Shown: one piece after another, positions 22,270 through 33,473 of the stretch
Layout of the letters: each line of letters starts with the position of its first letter
Numbering within the stretch: position 1 is the first letter of the stretch
DNA from: Typhlomys cinereus
Taxonomy: Eukaryota > Chordata > Mammalia > Rodentia > Platacanthomyidae
Length of the DNA stretch: 64,000 bases
NCBI GenBank assembly: GCA_023101885.1
Contig: JALPQD010000016.1
Span: 5,850,396-5,914,395, forward strand
Direction: 5' to 3'
Made by a program: the position numbers and the translations under genes
Notes under the pieces: model-generated
What the model saw: only the letters and a program-made list of their open reading frames with translations
What the model was told of the DNA's origin: nothing
Database searches by the model: none

Positions 22270-22420
22270 CTGAGACCTCCCAACAATCCAACAATGCTAC
22301 GAATAGATCCTCTGAGCATCCAAATTTTCTAGCTATAAAGATCTAACAGCATCCAAGTAACTTGTCAAACACCACACAGCTAAGGAACAAAAGAGCTAGA
22401 ATTCAACCTTGATATAACCC
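22270..22420 (+). repeat. MIR SINE
   Basis: 'gtaacttgtcaaacaccaca', 'cagctaaggaacaaaagagc' and 'tagaattcaacc' align with the MIR core end. The copy is moderately preserved. Confidence 0.65.
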
Positions 22421-22506
22421 CCAAACTACCATCCAGGCATTTAGAAGAATTATTGCACTACTGAAGATCACAGAGTCTTGTAGAAGCATGTCAAGAGTGG
22501 AGACGG

Positions 22507-22540
22507 GTTCTATGTCTATGTCTATGTCTTCGTCTATGAC
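22507..22540. repeat. Short (TCTATG)n array
   Basis: Four to five hexamers, ending in 'cttcgtctatgacg'. The following 540 bp (22545-23100) hold no recognised gene; the 80-codon frame at 22815-23057 has no motif. Confidence 0.8.
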
Positions 22541-23104
22541 GAAGAAAGCAGCAAATGAGCCGAGTCTTTAAGCTTGGATAGAAAAGTTTTTAAATGGGTG
22601 GAATAAAAGGCCAGATTAAATGAAAGGGCACTGTCCAGAAGAATAAGAGAGCGGGGTGCACAGCATCATGAAACATGTGGCCAGACGTGACAGAAAATGA
22701 AAGAGGAGGGGCTTATGCAATGGTGTTTTTTTTGAGGGGGGGTCTTGTTAGCAGACAAGGGAGCTTCAGCCTTGCCCTTGGGGATTGGGAAGCTCTTAGC
22801 AGGATGTAGTCTAATTGAACTTGAGTTCTAGAAGGAATGGCTTTGTGGAAAGGGACGAAGATGGCTTGAGTGTGGCAGCAAGGGACGAAGCACAGATGCT
22901 CTCCGTCCCAGCAGTGCTGCTCAGCCTGGAAGCACTCGGCTGGATCTGCCTCACCTGCAGGTTTCAGGCTAAGAGCAAAGTGGGGTCAGTGCCCCCTGTT
23001 CAGGGCCAGCATGCATTGCTATGCTCAAAAGTAGGCCAAAGACATGGATTTTATTAATCTTTAATTTTTTACAGAAATCTTGACTTCTGAAAATCTAGCA
23101 CTCC

Positions 23105-23290
23105 TGGATCAGTGAGATGGTTCAACAGGTAAAGACACATTCCACCCAGACTGACAACTTGAATTCAATCCTGGAGTCCATGTAGTGAGAGGAAAGGACT
23201 GACTTCTACAATTGCCCTCAGACCCCACACACGTGCTGTGGCATGTGTATACTCACACACCCACATACACACACAAATGCAAAAAAAAAT
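23105..23290 (+). mobile_element. B2/B3-type SINE
   Basis: 'gatcagtgagatggttcaac', 'aggtaaagaca', 'acttgaattcaatcctgga' and 'gactgacttctaca' followed by CA-rich and A-rich ends make an old tRNA-headed SINE. This body is nearer to B3 than to the copy at 7714. Confidence 0.8.
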
Positions 23291-23299
23291 TAAATCTAG

Positions 23300-23965
23300 C
23301 ATTCCTTTTGACCTTTCCTGTCCCCAGTACTGTCTAAACTCAGGAACTAATTACAGACTTGTCCTCATTCTTGTGTGAACTCTTACTAACCTACATGAGA
23401 GACAGGAAAAATTCAGATGACATAGTAGCAACTAATCTGAGCGTTTCTGTCTTTTAATATATATAATACATGCCTGCTCTGTGCCACCTGAGATAGGTGT
23501 GCCTGTCCTCATCTCTTCTGATTGCTGTGATAAGTGACTAGCACTGCACAGACACCTCTATCTTCAATACCATGGGGCTTAGATTAGAAGAGTTGCTGCT
23601 GTTTAATTCAATTTATAATGTTCAAAATCCAGTTCTTTTTGATCTTTAACAAATGCACTAAATGACTTCCTTTTATTTTTTGGCCAAAGACTTAGTTGTG
23701 AAATATATATCTATAATTTACATTATACATTCGAGATAATGGCAACATGTAACACACCTGAACTGATTTCTCTGTTTACACCCTATATGTCCAAATCTCA
23801 ATATATATCTATATATAGATATATAGATATAAAATACAACTACAGTTACATATGTGAATCACACAAACACATAAGGCATATTTATACATGCATACAGACA
23901 TATACATATATGTGCTTGTGGGTACATATGTACACACATATGCCTAGCTGCTGCCCCACTGTACC
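23300..23965. other. AT-rich stretch with TATA/GATATA palindromes
   Basis: From 23790 to 23840 the sequence alternates 'atatatctatatatagatat' and similar palindromic units, then CA/TA-rich sequence to 23960. The longest frame in the window (158 codons, 23739-24215) runs through it. Its N-terminal half is low complexity and no conserved motif is seen, so I do not call it a gene. Confidence 0.7.
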
Positions 23966-24346
23966 GTATTACTCTATATCTCAGTTGCCAGATCACCCAG
24001 GAATGCTGAGCTTCTGCGCACTCTTACACGTTGCTTTTGGAAACAGTAGCCATTTGCAGACTATGGTCAAGATACAAGCCTCCTCTCAGAAGTTTCCTCC
24101 CATTTCTCAACAGCCAAGGCCTCAAAATTGTCCCCAAGGAATTGAACTGTGCAGGCTTAGACTCCAAAAGCAAAAATCTAACTTTGGTTGTTTGACCCAC
24201 CAACTGAAAGCATAAGAAAAGAAAGAAAGGAAAACGTGTGCTTGAGTGGCTCAGCAATGGATCCAAACAGAGCTCTCAGCTCCCATGTTGACCATTATAA
24301 CCACTACTCACAATCTGCCCTGCAACCTTTTTGTTTGGAGGAAAGG

Positions 24347-24348
<2 letters not shown>

Positions 24349-24400
<52 letters not shown>

Positions 24401-24431
24401 CTCTCTCTCTCCCTCTCTCTCTCTGTCTCTG
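24349..24431. repeat. Compound (TG)n(CT)n microsatellite
   Basis: About 25 TG units (24349-24399) run into CTCTCT units (24401-24431). Cysteine-valine frames across it are artefacts. Confidence 0.97.
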
Positions 24432-24639
24432 AAAAATGCTCCCCACTTCACATTGTTAGATGTGAAGTATGTTAAACACAAAATGACTCAAGCTGTCCCC
24501 CCCCCATGTACGCATTCAGACAAAGAAACGCTTCAGTCTACTTAGATAAGGCAGCTCCACTCTCTGAAGGACAATTCCACAGCCCCCAGCTTGCCTGTGG
24601 CTCTCAAGGACTTTCACACCCGCGCACCCCCCCACACAC

Positions 24640-24970
24640 ACACCTCTCCTCCTCTCCATCTCAGTACATGACCCTGGCCTATAGTCATGCTCCTGCCCGT
24701 ATGTCACATGACCATGCCCAATAAAGAGACTCCAAAAACTGGATTTTCTCTCTCTGCCTCTGCCCCCACCCCCTTTGTTTCTCTCTCTGCCTCTCTGTTC
24801 CTGAGACAGCCATGCTGCATGTTGCTGGCCTATTTGGTCCTCCTGCTTGCTTGACAATAACTCTCCTTTATATATTATGTGCTGGTTTTGGTGTGGCTTT
24901 GTATCCCCTGATCATTCCAGGGTAGGGGGAGGGACCTTCCCAAGAGCCCCCACACACATGACTTCAACTC
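24640..24970 (+). mobile_element. Possible ERV LTR
   Basis: 'catgcccaataaagagactc' gives a polyadenylation-type signal, followed by a C/T-rich region and 'ttatgtgctggttttggtgt' as in U5 ends of some rodent LTRs. No TG...CA boundaries or target duplication were found, so the call is weak. Confidence 0.35.
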
Positions 24971-25430
24971 CTTATCTACTGTTTGATTTTTTTTCTCACA
25001 GGAAATATTCCATTTCCTCCCACCAGTCACTTCTTCACAAGAGAAGCTACTAACACTCATGTTCAGTTTCTTAATTATTTAACGCATTTGAAGTCAATTT
25101 CCTGGACCTGCCAAGAGAGCCAACTGGGATCCCCTAGCGCTTCCAGAGTGCTCTTTTGGAAGCCAAGGCCTCTGGCCTCAGGGAGTGTAAAATCTCTCAT
25201 CACTGGCCCAAAGCTCACCATTGTGATGTATGTAATACATTGTACTTGGCTGAAGCCCAGGACTTGATTCAGGCAAGGTTTCCAGCTAGATATTTTGCAA
25301 TCCTAGGCTCTATCTCATTTTATATTATAGCAACAGTTAGTAATCAAAACATCTTTACCTCTTTTCTCTGACCTATCTTTATATGTCATTAATAAAAATT
25401 CTAGCCTCAAGTAAATCATCTCAAAAACTT

Positions 25431-25530
25431 GGGTGAGCTGAAGTATAGCTCAGTGCTCATGTTTGCCTTGTATGCACAAGGCCCTAGGTTCAATCCTCAG
25501 CAATATGCATGCACACATATAAATGTGTGT
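25431..25530 (+). mobile_element. ID SINE
   Basis: 'gagctgaagtatagctcag', 'tgctcatgtttgccttgtat' and 'aggccctaggttcaatcctc' form a complete ID head with A and B boxes, followed by a CA-rich tail. Confidence 0.88.
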
Positions 25531-25534
25531 GGAC

Positions 25535-26265
25535 ATTCGTGTTTGTGGAGTTAGTAGGCAAATCCAGCAAATACTCATAAAATGCCTACTGTGTATGGGA
25601 CAGTGGTCTGGAACAAGGGTGAAAAAAGTATCTATTTGGTAAGAGTTCTGTTAGAGAGCAGCTCCATCATTCATTTATACATCGTCTTCTTTTATTTATA
25701 CATGGGCTGCTTTCACATTAAGTGAAAAGTACGGTACTCAGAGACCTCATGACCCACAACCGATTAAGTGTTTTGTTTACTTTTGAACCTGGAACAGACA
25801 TTTCTGTATTTTACAGAAAGTTTTCAGAAATGTTCAGTGCAAATGTTGATGATTCCTAAAACTTATGGCTCTGTTTAGACTTGTTCCAAGCTTCACTGTG
25901 AATTAATTCATAGATGTACCCAAAGGCTCAGCCTTCAATGATCAAGTTGGCATCTGCAACCAATTATCACAGATCTCCACCAAGACTCTGAAATATCAAT
26001 TCCAACATGTCCTCTCAGTATTCTGGAGGTTTCTCAGACTTGATGCCACCAGATCCCCTGTTTTAGTCTTCTGGGAGCCACCCCAGATCTTCCCTGAAAC
26101 AGTCATGAGTTCCTCCTAAACGTGTCTCCTCCAGCCCAGCCTTTCTGTGACCTTGCCCTTCATGTCTTCTGTGGACCACTATAAAAATTTCCTTTCCATC
26201 TGAAGAATCCTTTCACTGCAGAGATCAGCTGTGGCTAGGCAGAGGCACAAATGAAGCACAAAAAT
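25535..26265. other. No gene recognised
   Basis: No exon, RNA gene or named repeat is seen. Composition is typical of intergenic sequence. Confidence 0.45.
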
Positions 26266-26450
26266 AGAAGAGCCCTTGCAGCTTTAATAAAGCAGCAGCC
26301 AGCATTCTCACTATGTCCCAGGTAGAGGCTAGGTGATTTGCATTTGAGTCCTTTGATCCTCATAATCAACCTATCAAGTCAGCGGCTCCATCATCCCTCA
26401 GTTACTGATGAGGAAAGTGAAGTTTAATGAAATTTCATAAGGTTCCAAAC
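26266..26450 (+). repeat. MIR SINE
   Basis: 'tcactatgtcccaggtag', 'gtcctttgatcctcataatc', 'aacctatcaagtcag', 'tcagttactgatgaggaaag' and 'gaagtttaatg' follow the full MIR order. Confidence 0.75.
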
Positions 26451-26454
26451 AAGT

Positions 26455-27770
26455 TGGGCAGGGAGCTGGAAGGCACGCTGGAGGGCACACCCAGGCAGCC
26501 TGGCTCAAGGTTTGCCGCTCACCACACATCTTTGCTGATTCTGCTGCCCTAAGTTTTATTGATCTCTCCATGGTCACGAAGACTGAAGCCAAAGTCACCT
26601 CAGATAATGACATCCTTGTCCCGTTGGCTTAGGCCACTCATTAGCACAATGCGGAGAATTCTGGTGAATCTCATTGGCTCTGGCATGCCAAGCCTCTCCC
26701 TCCACTGTCAGGATCTTTTGCTAAATAAAAAGAGCCAAGCAATGGAGAAGCACAATGAAAGGCTGTCTTATGGGAGGGGTGGGGCCAAATTATTCATGAA
26801 CTCAGAATGACTACAATGCCTGCAAAGGGTTTACATTAGACTGCATCCTCAAAGGTTTAGTACCAGATGGGAGAGGGGCTTCTGGGGGCCCAGCCCCAGT
26901 TCTGGGAGGTAATGGTGGGCATAGGCTGCTGGGGGCAGGGAAAGCTTGTCTCTAGTGTTTTCCCTACTGGTGAGTTATTCATACTCCCATGGAAAGTGCC
27001 AGACCCATGGTCACAAGGAAAAAAAAAAAAAACAGCAAAGCAAGCAAACAAAATAGTTGTGGGATGAGGACTTGGTGGGAGGGAGGAAGGAAGCTAGTGA
27101 CGATGAGAAGGGGAAAGGAGAGAGCAAGGGGAAACAAATCTATGGCCAAAATGTATTGGATACATATATAGAATTATCGAAGAATAAGCTAAGTAAAAAA
27201 ACAGAAGCCAACACTTCAACGTTGTGCATTCTGGGAGAACAGGACTGCAGCCTGAGGCTGAAGTAGCCACACAATTACAGCACTGAAGCAGGCTTTCCGT
27301 GTATTTGTCCAGATGAAATATCCATTATCGAGTTGCCTTTCTGCTCCTAGATCTGTCCCTTTAAAGCTTTCACCATGAATAGCAACACACTTAAATATTC
27401 AGCAAGCACCCCGTGGAGCACCAAATACCGACAGTGCACACAAAAGGTCACGGTTGCAACCCCTTCCCCCTCTCTGGAGCTTCTAAGAGGAAGACCCCCA
27501 AACTGCACTGTGGATAAAGTAAAGGCCTGAAAACTGTAGACTTGCCTTGCCCTGTTTTCTCCAACATTGACTTTCTCTTATTTGAGGGTAAAAGCCAGAA
27601 AGAAAGGGCAGGTAAAATGGCATAATCAACTCAATTCATCTGAATCACATTTATTCGGTCTGCTGTATGCCAATCCTTGCGACTGACACTGAAAGGGATA
27701 AAGAGGTGTCAAGTAACTCCTACTTTCAGAAAGGTTCCCTTTAACAGTATGTGCTTATATAAAATAATAC
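26455..27770. other. No gene recognised
   Basis: An A14 run lies at 27019-27032 and short purine-rich tracts at 27070-27130. Several overlapping frames of 60-83 codons have no motif. No repeat boundary was identified. Confidence 0.45.
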
Positions 27771-27774
27771 TTGT

Positions 27775-27960
27775 GTATTAATCCATTTCTGCTGTTGTCA
27801 CAAAATGTGTGAAGCTGGACCTTTTATAAAGAAAAGCTATTTACTTAGGTAACGGTTTTGGAGTATAAAAGCCCGAGATAGGGTGGTTCTGTAAAAATAG
27901 CCTGGTAAGGGATCCGTGACTCATCCGTCACTACTTTGTACAGCCTCCACCTTAGCCTGG
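27775..27960 (-). mobile_element. Possible old ERVL/MaLR LTR end
   Basis: 'gtattaatccatttctgctg' followed by 'ttgtcacaaaatg' resembles an antisense LTR 3' end in which a 'tattag...ctgctgtgacaaa'-type block comes first. The rest is too diverged to confirm. Confidence 0.3.
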
Positions 27961-27964
27961 TGGT

Positions 27965-28405
27965 CATTTTTAAATTTTTTAAATTTTAATTTTAGTGTTT
28001 TATATCTGATGACAGTGAATTTATGATATGTTCACACCTTAATCCCCAATTTCTTCCCCCCTCTCTTCCTATTACAACTCTTCTTCGTCCTTGCCAGTCT
28101 CCCTCCTGTTTTCTTATCTTTTTGCATGAGTGACCCACTGAGTTTCATCTGGGTTGCCTTTGATGGCATGTGCCTTTGCTGGAGCACGAATCGTGTATCA
28201 GTGGACATACCATTGAGGAAAGCATGTCCCTTCTCCAGCCCCATTATGATTAACCCTCATTAGGCCCTCAAGGAGGTGTGATGTCTCTTAATTCTTGGCC
28301 TTTTCATGGTGAAATGTTGATAGGACAAATTCTGTGCAGATATTAAAGAAATACACATAGCTGCTGTGGATTCATGGGTGCAATAGCCTTGTTATGTTCC
28401 TAAGA
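27965..28405 (-). mobile_element. Older L1 3' region, antisense, left part
   Basis: A T/A-rich start (27968-28000) followed by 'cagtgaatttatgatatgtt', 'cacaccttaatcccc' and a pyrimidine-rich stretch is typical of an antisense rodent L1 3' end. 'ggttgcctttgatggcatgt' and 'ttctccagccccattatg' follow. It seems to resume at 29919 after two insertions. Confidence 0.6.
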
Positions 28406-28838
28406 TAATGTGTGGCCACAGTGAAGGGGGCTGTTTGAGGACCCCCTTCAATGTCCGGCACGAGCAAAGACCACAGGCCACGTGCACTCAAGAGATTTAT
28501 TGCAGGAGCAGAGTGGCTGCCCCAACACAAGTGGACAGAACAGCAGGGGGGTGTTGTTTTATCTCAGCTTATATACAGTATAACCAGGGAGGCATTAGGG
28601 CTGTGAGCTAGGGAATGGATACTTGAGTTTTTATCCTATGAGAGAAGAGGTCCAGTTATCTGAAGAATATGGAGGGGGGGTGGCTGCCAGCAGGAACACA
28701 TGCACAAGGAGAAAGAATAGGGGAGAGTAGGGGTTATTTCAAGTGGAGACAAGAGCACCTATGAAATGGGGTGTTTCGTCCAAGAGAGAAGGGTCACTAC
28801 ATGATGTATTAGCCCAACACACAGTACCTTCTACTGTT
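28406..28838 (-). mobile_element. ERVK-type (IAP-like) LTR candidate, antisense
   Basis: On the minus strand there is a TATA box ('tatataagctgagat', plus 28566-28580), a polyadenylation signal ('caataaatctcttg', plus 28492-28505) about 70 bp further on, and a U5-like end reading 'ccccttcactgtggccaca'. The layout is that of an LTR. The left edge is near 28409; the right edge and target duplication are not resolved. Confidence 0.6.
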
Positions 28839-28855
28839 CAGGCTCTTACAATCTT

Positions 28856-29901
28856 TTTTTTTTTTTTCAGCTCATACAAACTTATTAGGTACACCAGTTC
28901 CCTCCCTCCTTCCTCCTCCCCCCCGTACCCCCTGCTCCCTTCCCCACCCCTCTCCCTCCCCATCCCCCAGTGCCTCCTACCCCAATTCCCAGAGAGTCCT
29001 TTCTTGTGCATGTCTGATTTTCCTCTGGGCCCTCCTCTCCGATGACGTACAAGGACCCAGTGGCCTTTCCCTGAACCCTTTCCCGTGTTCCCCTTAGGTA
29101 TAGGAACACTGCTGTGGCTGCCAATCCTTTGCCTCCAAGGATCTTGGTGCCTTTAGCAGATGCTAGACTTTGTGAGGTCAACAGTGTGTTGGACAATGCG
29201 CAGGGCATGCAAAGTCCAATTATGATTGCTTCAGCCCTAACTAGTATAGAGTATCTTACATATCATTGCTCCTCCCATCCTTTTGCTCTTACACTCTTAC
29301 CGCCCCCTCTTTCGCAAATTTCCCTGAGCTTCAAGATGGGGAGAGACTAAGCTGGCCTAGTTCTAGGTGGTTGATATAGAGTCTCTGAAGTTCTGGATTG
29401 TGGTTTGTTGATTTTCTTTTGCAGTTTTGCTGCTCCTGCAATGCCCTTCACTCCATCCTAGTGGGCATTGTATGTTACCCCCTGGCCAGAGACAAAAAGC
29501 TGTTAGAGTCTTGTGATAAAAGCACATTCAAAGGTAGATGTAATAAAAGTGGGAAACCACAGTAAGGGAGGGGTCTATCACCCATTTGCAAAATGGTTAC
29601 TTTTTATCTGCCAGACTATATGCCCTTCTCTTCTGGTGAGATCACACCCCCTCAGTAGTAAATGATCAGGAACAAAAGTCTGTGAACTTAATCAGATGTC
29701 TCATTACTTATTTGGGTCCTTGGTGGAGGCTTATTTTCCCTGCTGTAACATGGTCCCTTCTCTCCTTGTTTCTTGTGTGGCCCTCCTACCCCATCCCTCC
29801 TGTTCATAATCCTTGGAATTACTGTCTCTAGGTGGGCTGGGTGGGTTTGGTACTAGGAGCCACCTATTAGGGAGTACATACGGCGCTTAATTTTCTGGGT
29901 C
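28856..29901 (-). mobile_element. Young L1, 5'-truncated, antisense, with 17-bp TSD
   Basis: Starting with a T run (antisense poly-A), it shows 'cagctcatacaaacttatta', a C-rich tract (28900-28990, G-rich in the L1 sense) and about 900 bp of 3' region that matches the sense copy at 30850. The perfect 17-bp duplication 'caggctcttacaatctt' lies at 28839-28855 and 29902-29918. No ORF2 motif was identified, so the fragment may be all 3' UTR. Confidence 0.93.
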
Positions 29902-29918
29902 CAGGCTCTTACAATCTT

Positions 29919-30120
29919 ATTGCTTCTTCTTCCATCATGTTTCTTAAGCTGTGAGTGGGTGAGTGGCTTAGATATCTTGTGTAGGGACAAGCAGTCTGCC
30001 ATCCTTATTTTCTGCATGATGCCAGTTGTGCTTTTCTTTATGAGCACTTTCCATTGCAGAAGGAGCTTCTGTATTGAATGCCGAGTGCTCCTCCATCTAT
30101 GGGTATAATGACAAGTATTT
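29919..30120 (-). mobile_element. Older L1, antisense, right part after nested insertions
   Basis: 'attgcttcttcttccatcat' and 'cttaagctgtgagtgggtg' suggest the continuation of an L1 3' region that encloses both the LTR at 28406 and the young L1. The join is inferred from order, not from a complete alignment. Confidence 0.4.
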
Positions 30121-30159
30121 AAAAGGCAGTTGGATAGAGTGCTTCTATTAGCTAAACTT

Positions 30160-30580
30160 TAATGGTTTGCCTCCCCATGTCCCCCAAGCCTATGGTTTCC
30201 CTCCTCATGGGTTCTTCTGGTTTACAGCACCAGGAATATGATTCCTACTGAAGGCCATTTTGTAAAGTCTACACCCCCAGTCTTTTCTGCCCCACTTCCT
30301 TAGTTACTCCTGGGAACTCCTGAGACTATAGAAGACTATGGCCTCACCCAGGGACTCTCTCTTCTCTCTGCAAGCTCTCAGCCCTCTCCTATCTTCTCTT
30401 CCTCTCATTCTCTGCCAGGCTGTCATGAGAGCTCTCTCCCCACCCTCTCGAGCTTAAGGTGAGCTACAGTTTCTTTGACCACTAGACCCTCAACTCTAAA
30501 TAAACTCCTCTTTCTTAAGTCTTCCCCTCCAATTAGTTTCTCTTTATTTATGTTGGTACCCACACATTATCATGGCGAGA
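30160..30580 (+). mobile_element. Possible ERV1-type LTR
   Basis: A C/T-rich U3/R-like stretch, 'ctctaaataaactcctcttt' as polyadenylation signal and a short U5-like end near 30560 fit an LTR. No TG...CA ends or duplication were established. Confidence 0.35.
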
Positions 30581-30849
30581 GTTGCTCTCCAGTCCCTTCC
30601 CTCACCAACCTAACACACCACATGGCAGATGTCTCCATGAAGGAACCCATGGAAGACCATGAGAGGGTAGCCATGTGGGGAGACAGAAAACCACAGACCA
30701 GGGAGAGGCACCAATCCTGCTTTTTTAGAGCAACTCACTACAGAGGACCTAGCACAAGATCAATACTAATCCTTTCTGAGGGCAGCTTTCCTCAATGACC
30801 TGAAGCCGCAGCCATCAGCCCCTCCCCTTCCACTTCCTTTCTTGAAGAT

Positions 30850-31278
30850 TCCAGCACTTCTTAAGAGCTTAACACCTTGACTTTGCAGGATTGCGCAATG
30901 ACTGACATGTCAATGACCCCCCAAAGTCTAGCATGGATCACAGGCACTAGGATCGTTAGAGGCAAGGGATTAACAGTCATAATAATGTTCCCATACTAAA
31001 GGGGAGCACAAGAAAGGGCTCTGGGCAATGCCACTGAGTCCTTACACCTCATCAGAGAGGAGGACCCAGAGAGAAGTTTGACATTCACTAAAGGATGCTC
31101 CAGGGAATAGGAGGGGGGCGGGGGAAGGCACTGGGAGAAAGGAGGGAGGGGGTGAAAGGAAGGGGAAAAGGGGGGCAGAGTGCAAGGGGGACAGGGGAGG
31201 GGTGGAGGGAGGGAAGGGACCGGGGTACCTATTAAGCTTGTATGACTGGTAAAAAATAAATAAATATAATTTAAAAAA
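30850..31278 (+). mobile_element. L1 3' UTR, sense, with G-rich tract
   Basis: It aligns with the reverse complement of 28856-29280: 'ctttgcaggattgcgcaatg', 'ccaaagtctagca', 'gccactgagtccttac', 'gagaggaggacccagag', then G-runs (31107-31220), 'ggtacctattaagcttgtat' and a TAAA-rich poly-A. It is more diverged than that copy. The G tract has many runs of three or more G. The minus-strand proline-rich frame (31042-31287) is a by-product. Confidence 0.88.
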
Positions 31279-31283
31279 GAGCT

Positions 31284-31527
31284 TCATACCTTGGCAGAGA
31301 AATGATTCAGGAGTTAAGACTCTGCCTCATAAGCAGAAGCACCTGAGTTCAGATCCCCAGATCCCACCTAAAAACACCAGGCAGAAATGATGGTATCCTG
31401 CACTTCTAGCCCTGGAAGGCAGAGCCTGGGAATCCCAGTGCCAAGCAGAAAGGAGGTAGAGCAATCTAGGATGACATCCATTATCACCCTGGAGTCTCTC
31501 CAGTCACACACACGCAAGTGTTTTCTG

Positions 31528-31568
<41 letters not shown>

Positions 31569-31580
31569 TACACACAGGAG
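31284..31580 (+). mobile_element. B2-superfamily SINE
   Basis: 'agagaaatgattcaggag', 'ttaagactctgcctcataag', 'acaccaggcagaaatgatgg' and 'gaggtagagcaatctagg' followed by (CA)n (31530-31563). It is the same subfamily as 16018. It directly follows the L1 poly-A, so it probably inserted in or beside the A-rich tail. Confidence 0.9.
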
Positions 31581-31589
31581 TTTTATACT

Positions 31590-31830
31590 AGGGGGAAGGG
31601 AGATTGCTCAGGAATTAAGACCTTTGTCTCACAAGCAAAAGAACCTGAGTTCAGATCCCAGATCCCCAGATGGAAGTGGCAACATCCTGCACTTCTAGCC
31701 CTGGGAGGCAGAGTCTGGGAAACCCCAGAACAAAGCAATACGGGGATAGAGCAATTGAGAATGATCTCCAAAGTCACCTTAGGTCTCCACAGGCACACAC
31801 ATTCAAGTGCCTCCTTCTTCACTTCATAGT
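31590..31830 (+). mobile_element. B2-superfamily SINE, second in tandem
   Basis: 'gggaagggagattgctcagg', 'aattaagacctttgtctcac', 'gatccccagatggaagtgg' and 'gaccttaggtctccac'-like end (31778-31796). It lies head-to-tail behind the previous SINE and is clearly a separate, diverged copy lacking the 'aaaacaccaggcag' segment. Confidence 0.88.
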
Positions 31831-31907
31831 GGGGATTAGACTTCTAAGACATTGACCCTTAAGGGACAATCCATCTTCAAACCAGAGCAACTCTATCACT
31901 TCCCATA

Positions 31908-31938
31908 AAAGATTAAAAATAAATAAATAAATAAATAA
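31908..31938. repeat. (TAAA)n microsatellite
   Basis: Seven AAAT-type tetramers, probably the old tail of a retroelement. Confidence 0.9.
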
Positions 31939-31944
31939 GGATGA

Positions 31945-32125
31945 CGACAGGCCCCGTTCAATGCTGAGCACTGCAGGCCTTCTGCCGACTCGCAGAACCC
32001 TAGCTACAACTCAGACAGAGAGAGTTAGCTTTGTTTTTACAAATGAGAAAGCTAAGGCTTCTTAAAGAAATTGAGCAACCTTCTGTAGAAGTAGAAAAGC
32101 TGGGATTCAGTCCTAAATTATTCAA
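31945..32125 (+). repeat. MIR SINE
   Basis: 'caatgctgagcactgcagg', 'tttttacaaatgagaaagct', 'aaggcttcttaaagaaattg' and 'agaaaagctgggattcagtc' follow the MIR order. Confidence 0.75.
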
Positions 32126-32129
32126 ACCC

Positions 32130-33470
32130 TATGGTTCAATCCCGAAAGAGTGAAACGCTAACCAGGATACTTTAGACCAGTGGATCCCAAGCAGAGGCAA
32201 GTGCGGGAAGGAACGCCTGGAGGCAGGAAGTGCTGGACAGGTGCCAGCCTTAAAAGGAAGAGAGAAGGAGGTGGGGTTATGCCTGGGTGGGCAGGTGTTT
32301 TGCTGGGCATTGAAGAAGCTTTATCATTTGGTAACCACAATGGCAGCATCTCCCAAATAGATTGCAATGTGGAATACAAAAACAATCTTAGAAATCTGTG
32401 ACGTTTTTCTGACTGTAAACCAAATCATGTCTCTCTCCCTGGTGTCTGCTTCAGTAATCTTCGCAGCAAGGCAGAATCTTAAGCAACCCTGGACTGAGCA
32501 AACTTGAACTTCCAAGGTAGAGAGCACTGGTCCTCAGCAGCTGAGCTTCAGGCTCTAGCGACAGAGCTGGCAGGGACACAGCCCTCTAGCTGATCACCCC
32601 TCCCTCTGGGAGGGTAGTTGCTGCCTTGGATCTCAGCCTCATCAAAGCAGAGAAACAAATCCGTTTGCAGGCATTCTACCAGGATTGGTATGTGTGCACT
32701 GCATTAACAGAGTGTTTGAAGTTCAGCCTTCAGACAGTGTGCTTTCATTTGCCACACTTTATCAGAACCAGAGATTCAGAGCATCCACCACAAGAAAGGA
32801 TGGAGTCTGAAGTCTACTTATTGGGAGATAAACAGGGGCAGGGCAGCAGAAAGGTTGGAAAAGAGGTCAGAAGCATGTTTCCAATAATAAAACACATTTC
32901 TGCACTCTCTAGAGACACGGCTTATGAGCAAAAAGACTCAAGGTCACTGGGTAGGAGGAAATGAGCCTAGAATGGACCAGGCAAATTTCTCAGTCTCTAG
33001 AATGATGTGTGAAGGTGACCTCAAAGGTCAAAGGACTCAGATGGTGATCTTTTCTTTCCAGGTTCATAATTTATTGTACAAATTGAGCATCATATGATGA
33101 GCTGACATTAGCTTCTCCAGGCATGGGTACTTAACAGATGACATCAGGCATTTTAGAATCCATTTATGTTGCTTTTGCTGCTGGAGGTTTTTTTTTTTTT
33201 TTTTTTGGACTTTAACTTGAAGACCATCAAAGCAAATGCCTATATGTGGCCAGCACACAATTCATTCTACCTGTGAGAGTGTAAGAGTTGAAATACTTTT
33301 TAAAACCCGTGAGCTGGAGTTGGGCATCAGTTTCTAGGGCTGCCATGGCTTCAGTCTTTGTCCAAGTAACAGATTCCATGGCCCAGACGTCCTTATTCAC
33401 TTGGCCTGACTGAAGTCATCTTCTTCACACCCTCACATGGAGAGCTTCGGGCAGTTTTAGAACAAGGCCA
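32130..33470. other. No gene recognised
   Basis: One T20-type run (33187-33206) in 'ggagg...ggactttaacttg' context may be the poly-A of a lost antisense retroelement. The frame at 32626-32964 (112 codons) has no motif or splice context. Confidence 0.45.
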
Positions 33471-33473
33471 TTC

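Noticed and set aside
23739..24215. A 158-codon frame, the longest in the window
   Set aside because: Half of it is TATA/CA low-complexity sequence. No domain, splice context or conservation evidence is visible.
31284..31830. Two adjacent SINEs as a single dimeric element
   Set aside because: Each has its own head; they differ by a missing body segment and the first has its own CA tail. Two separate insertions are simpler.
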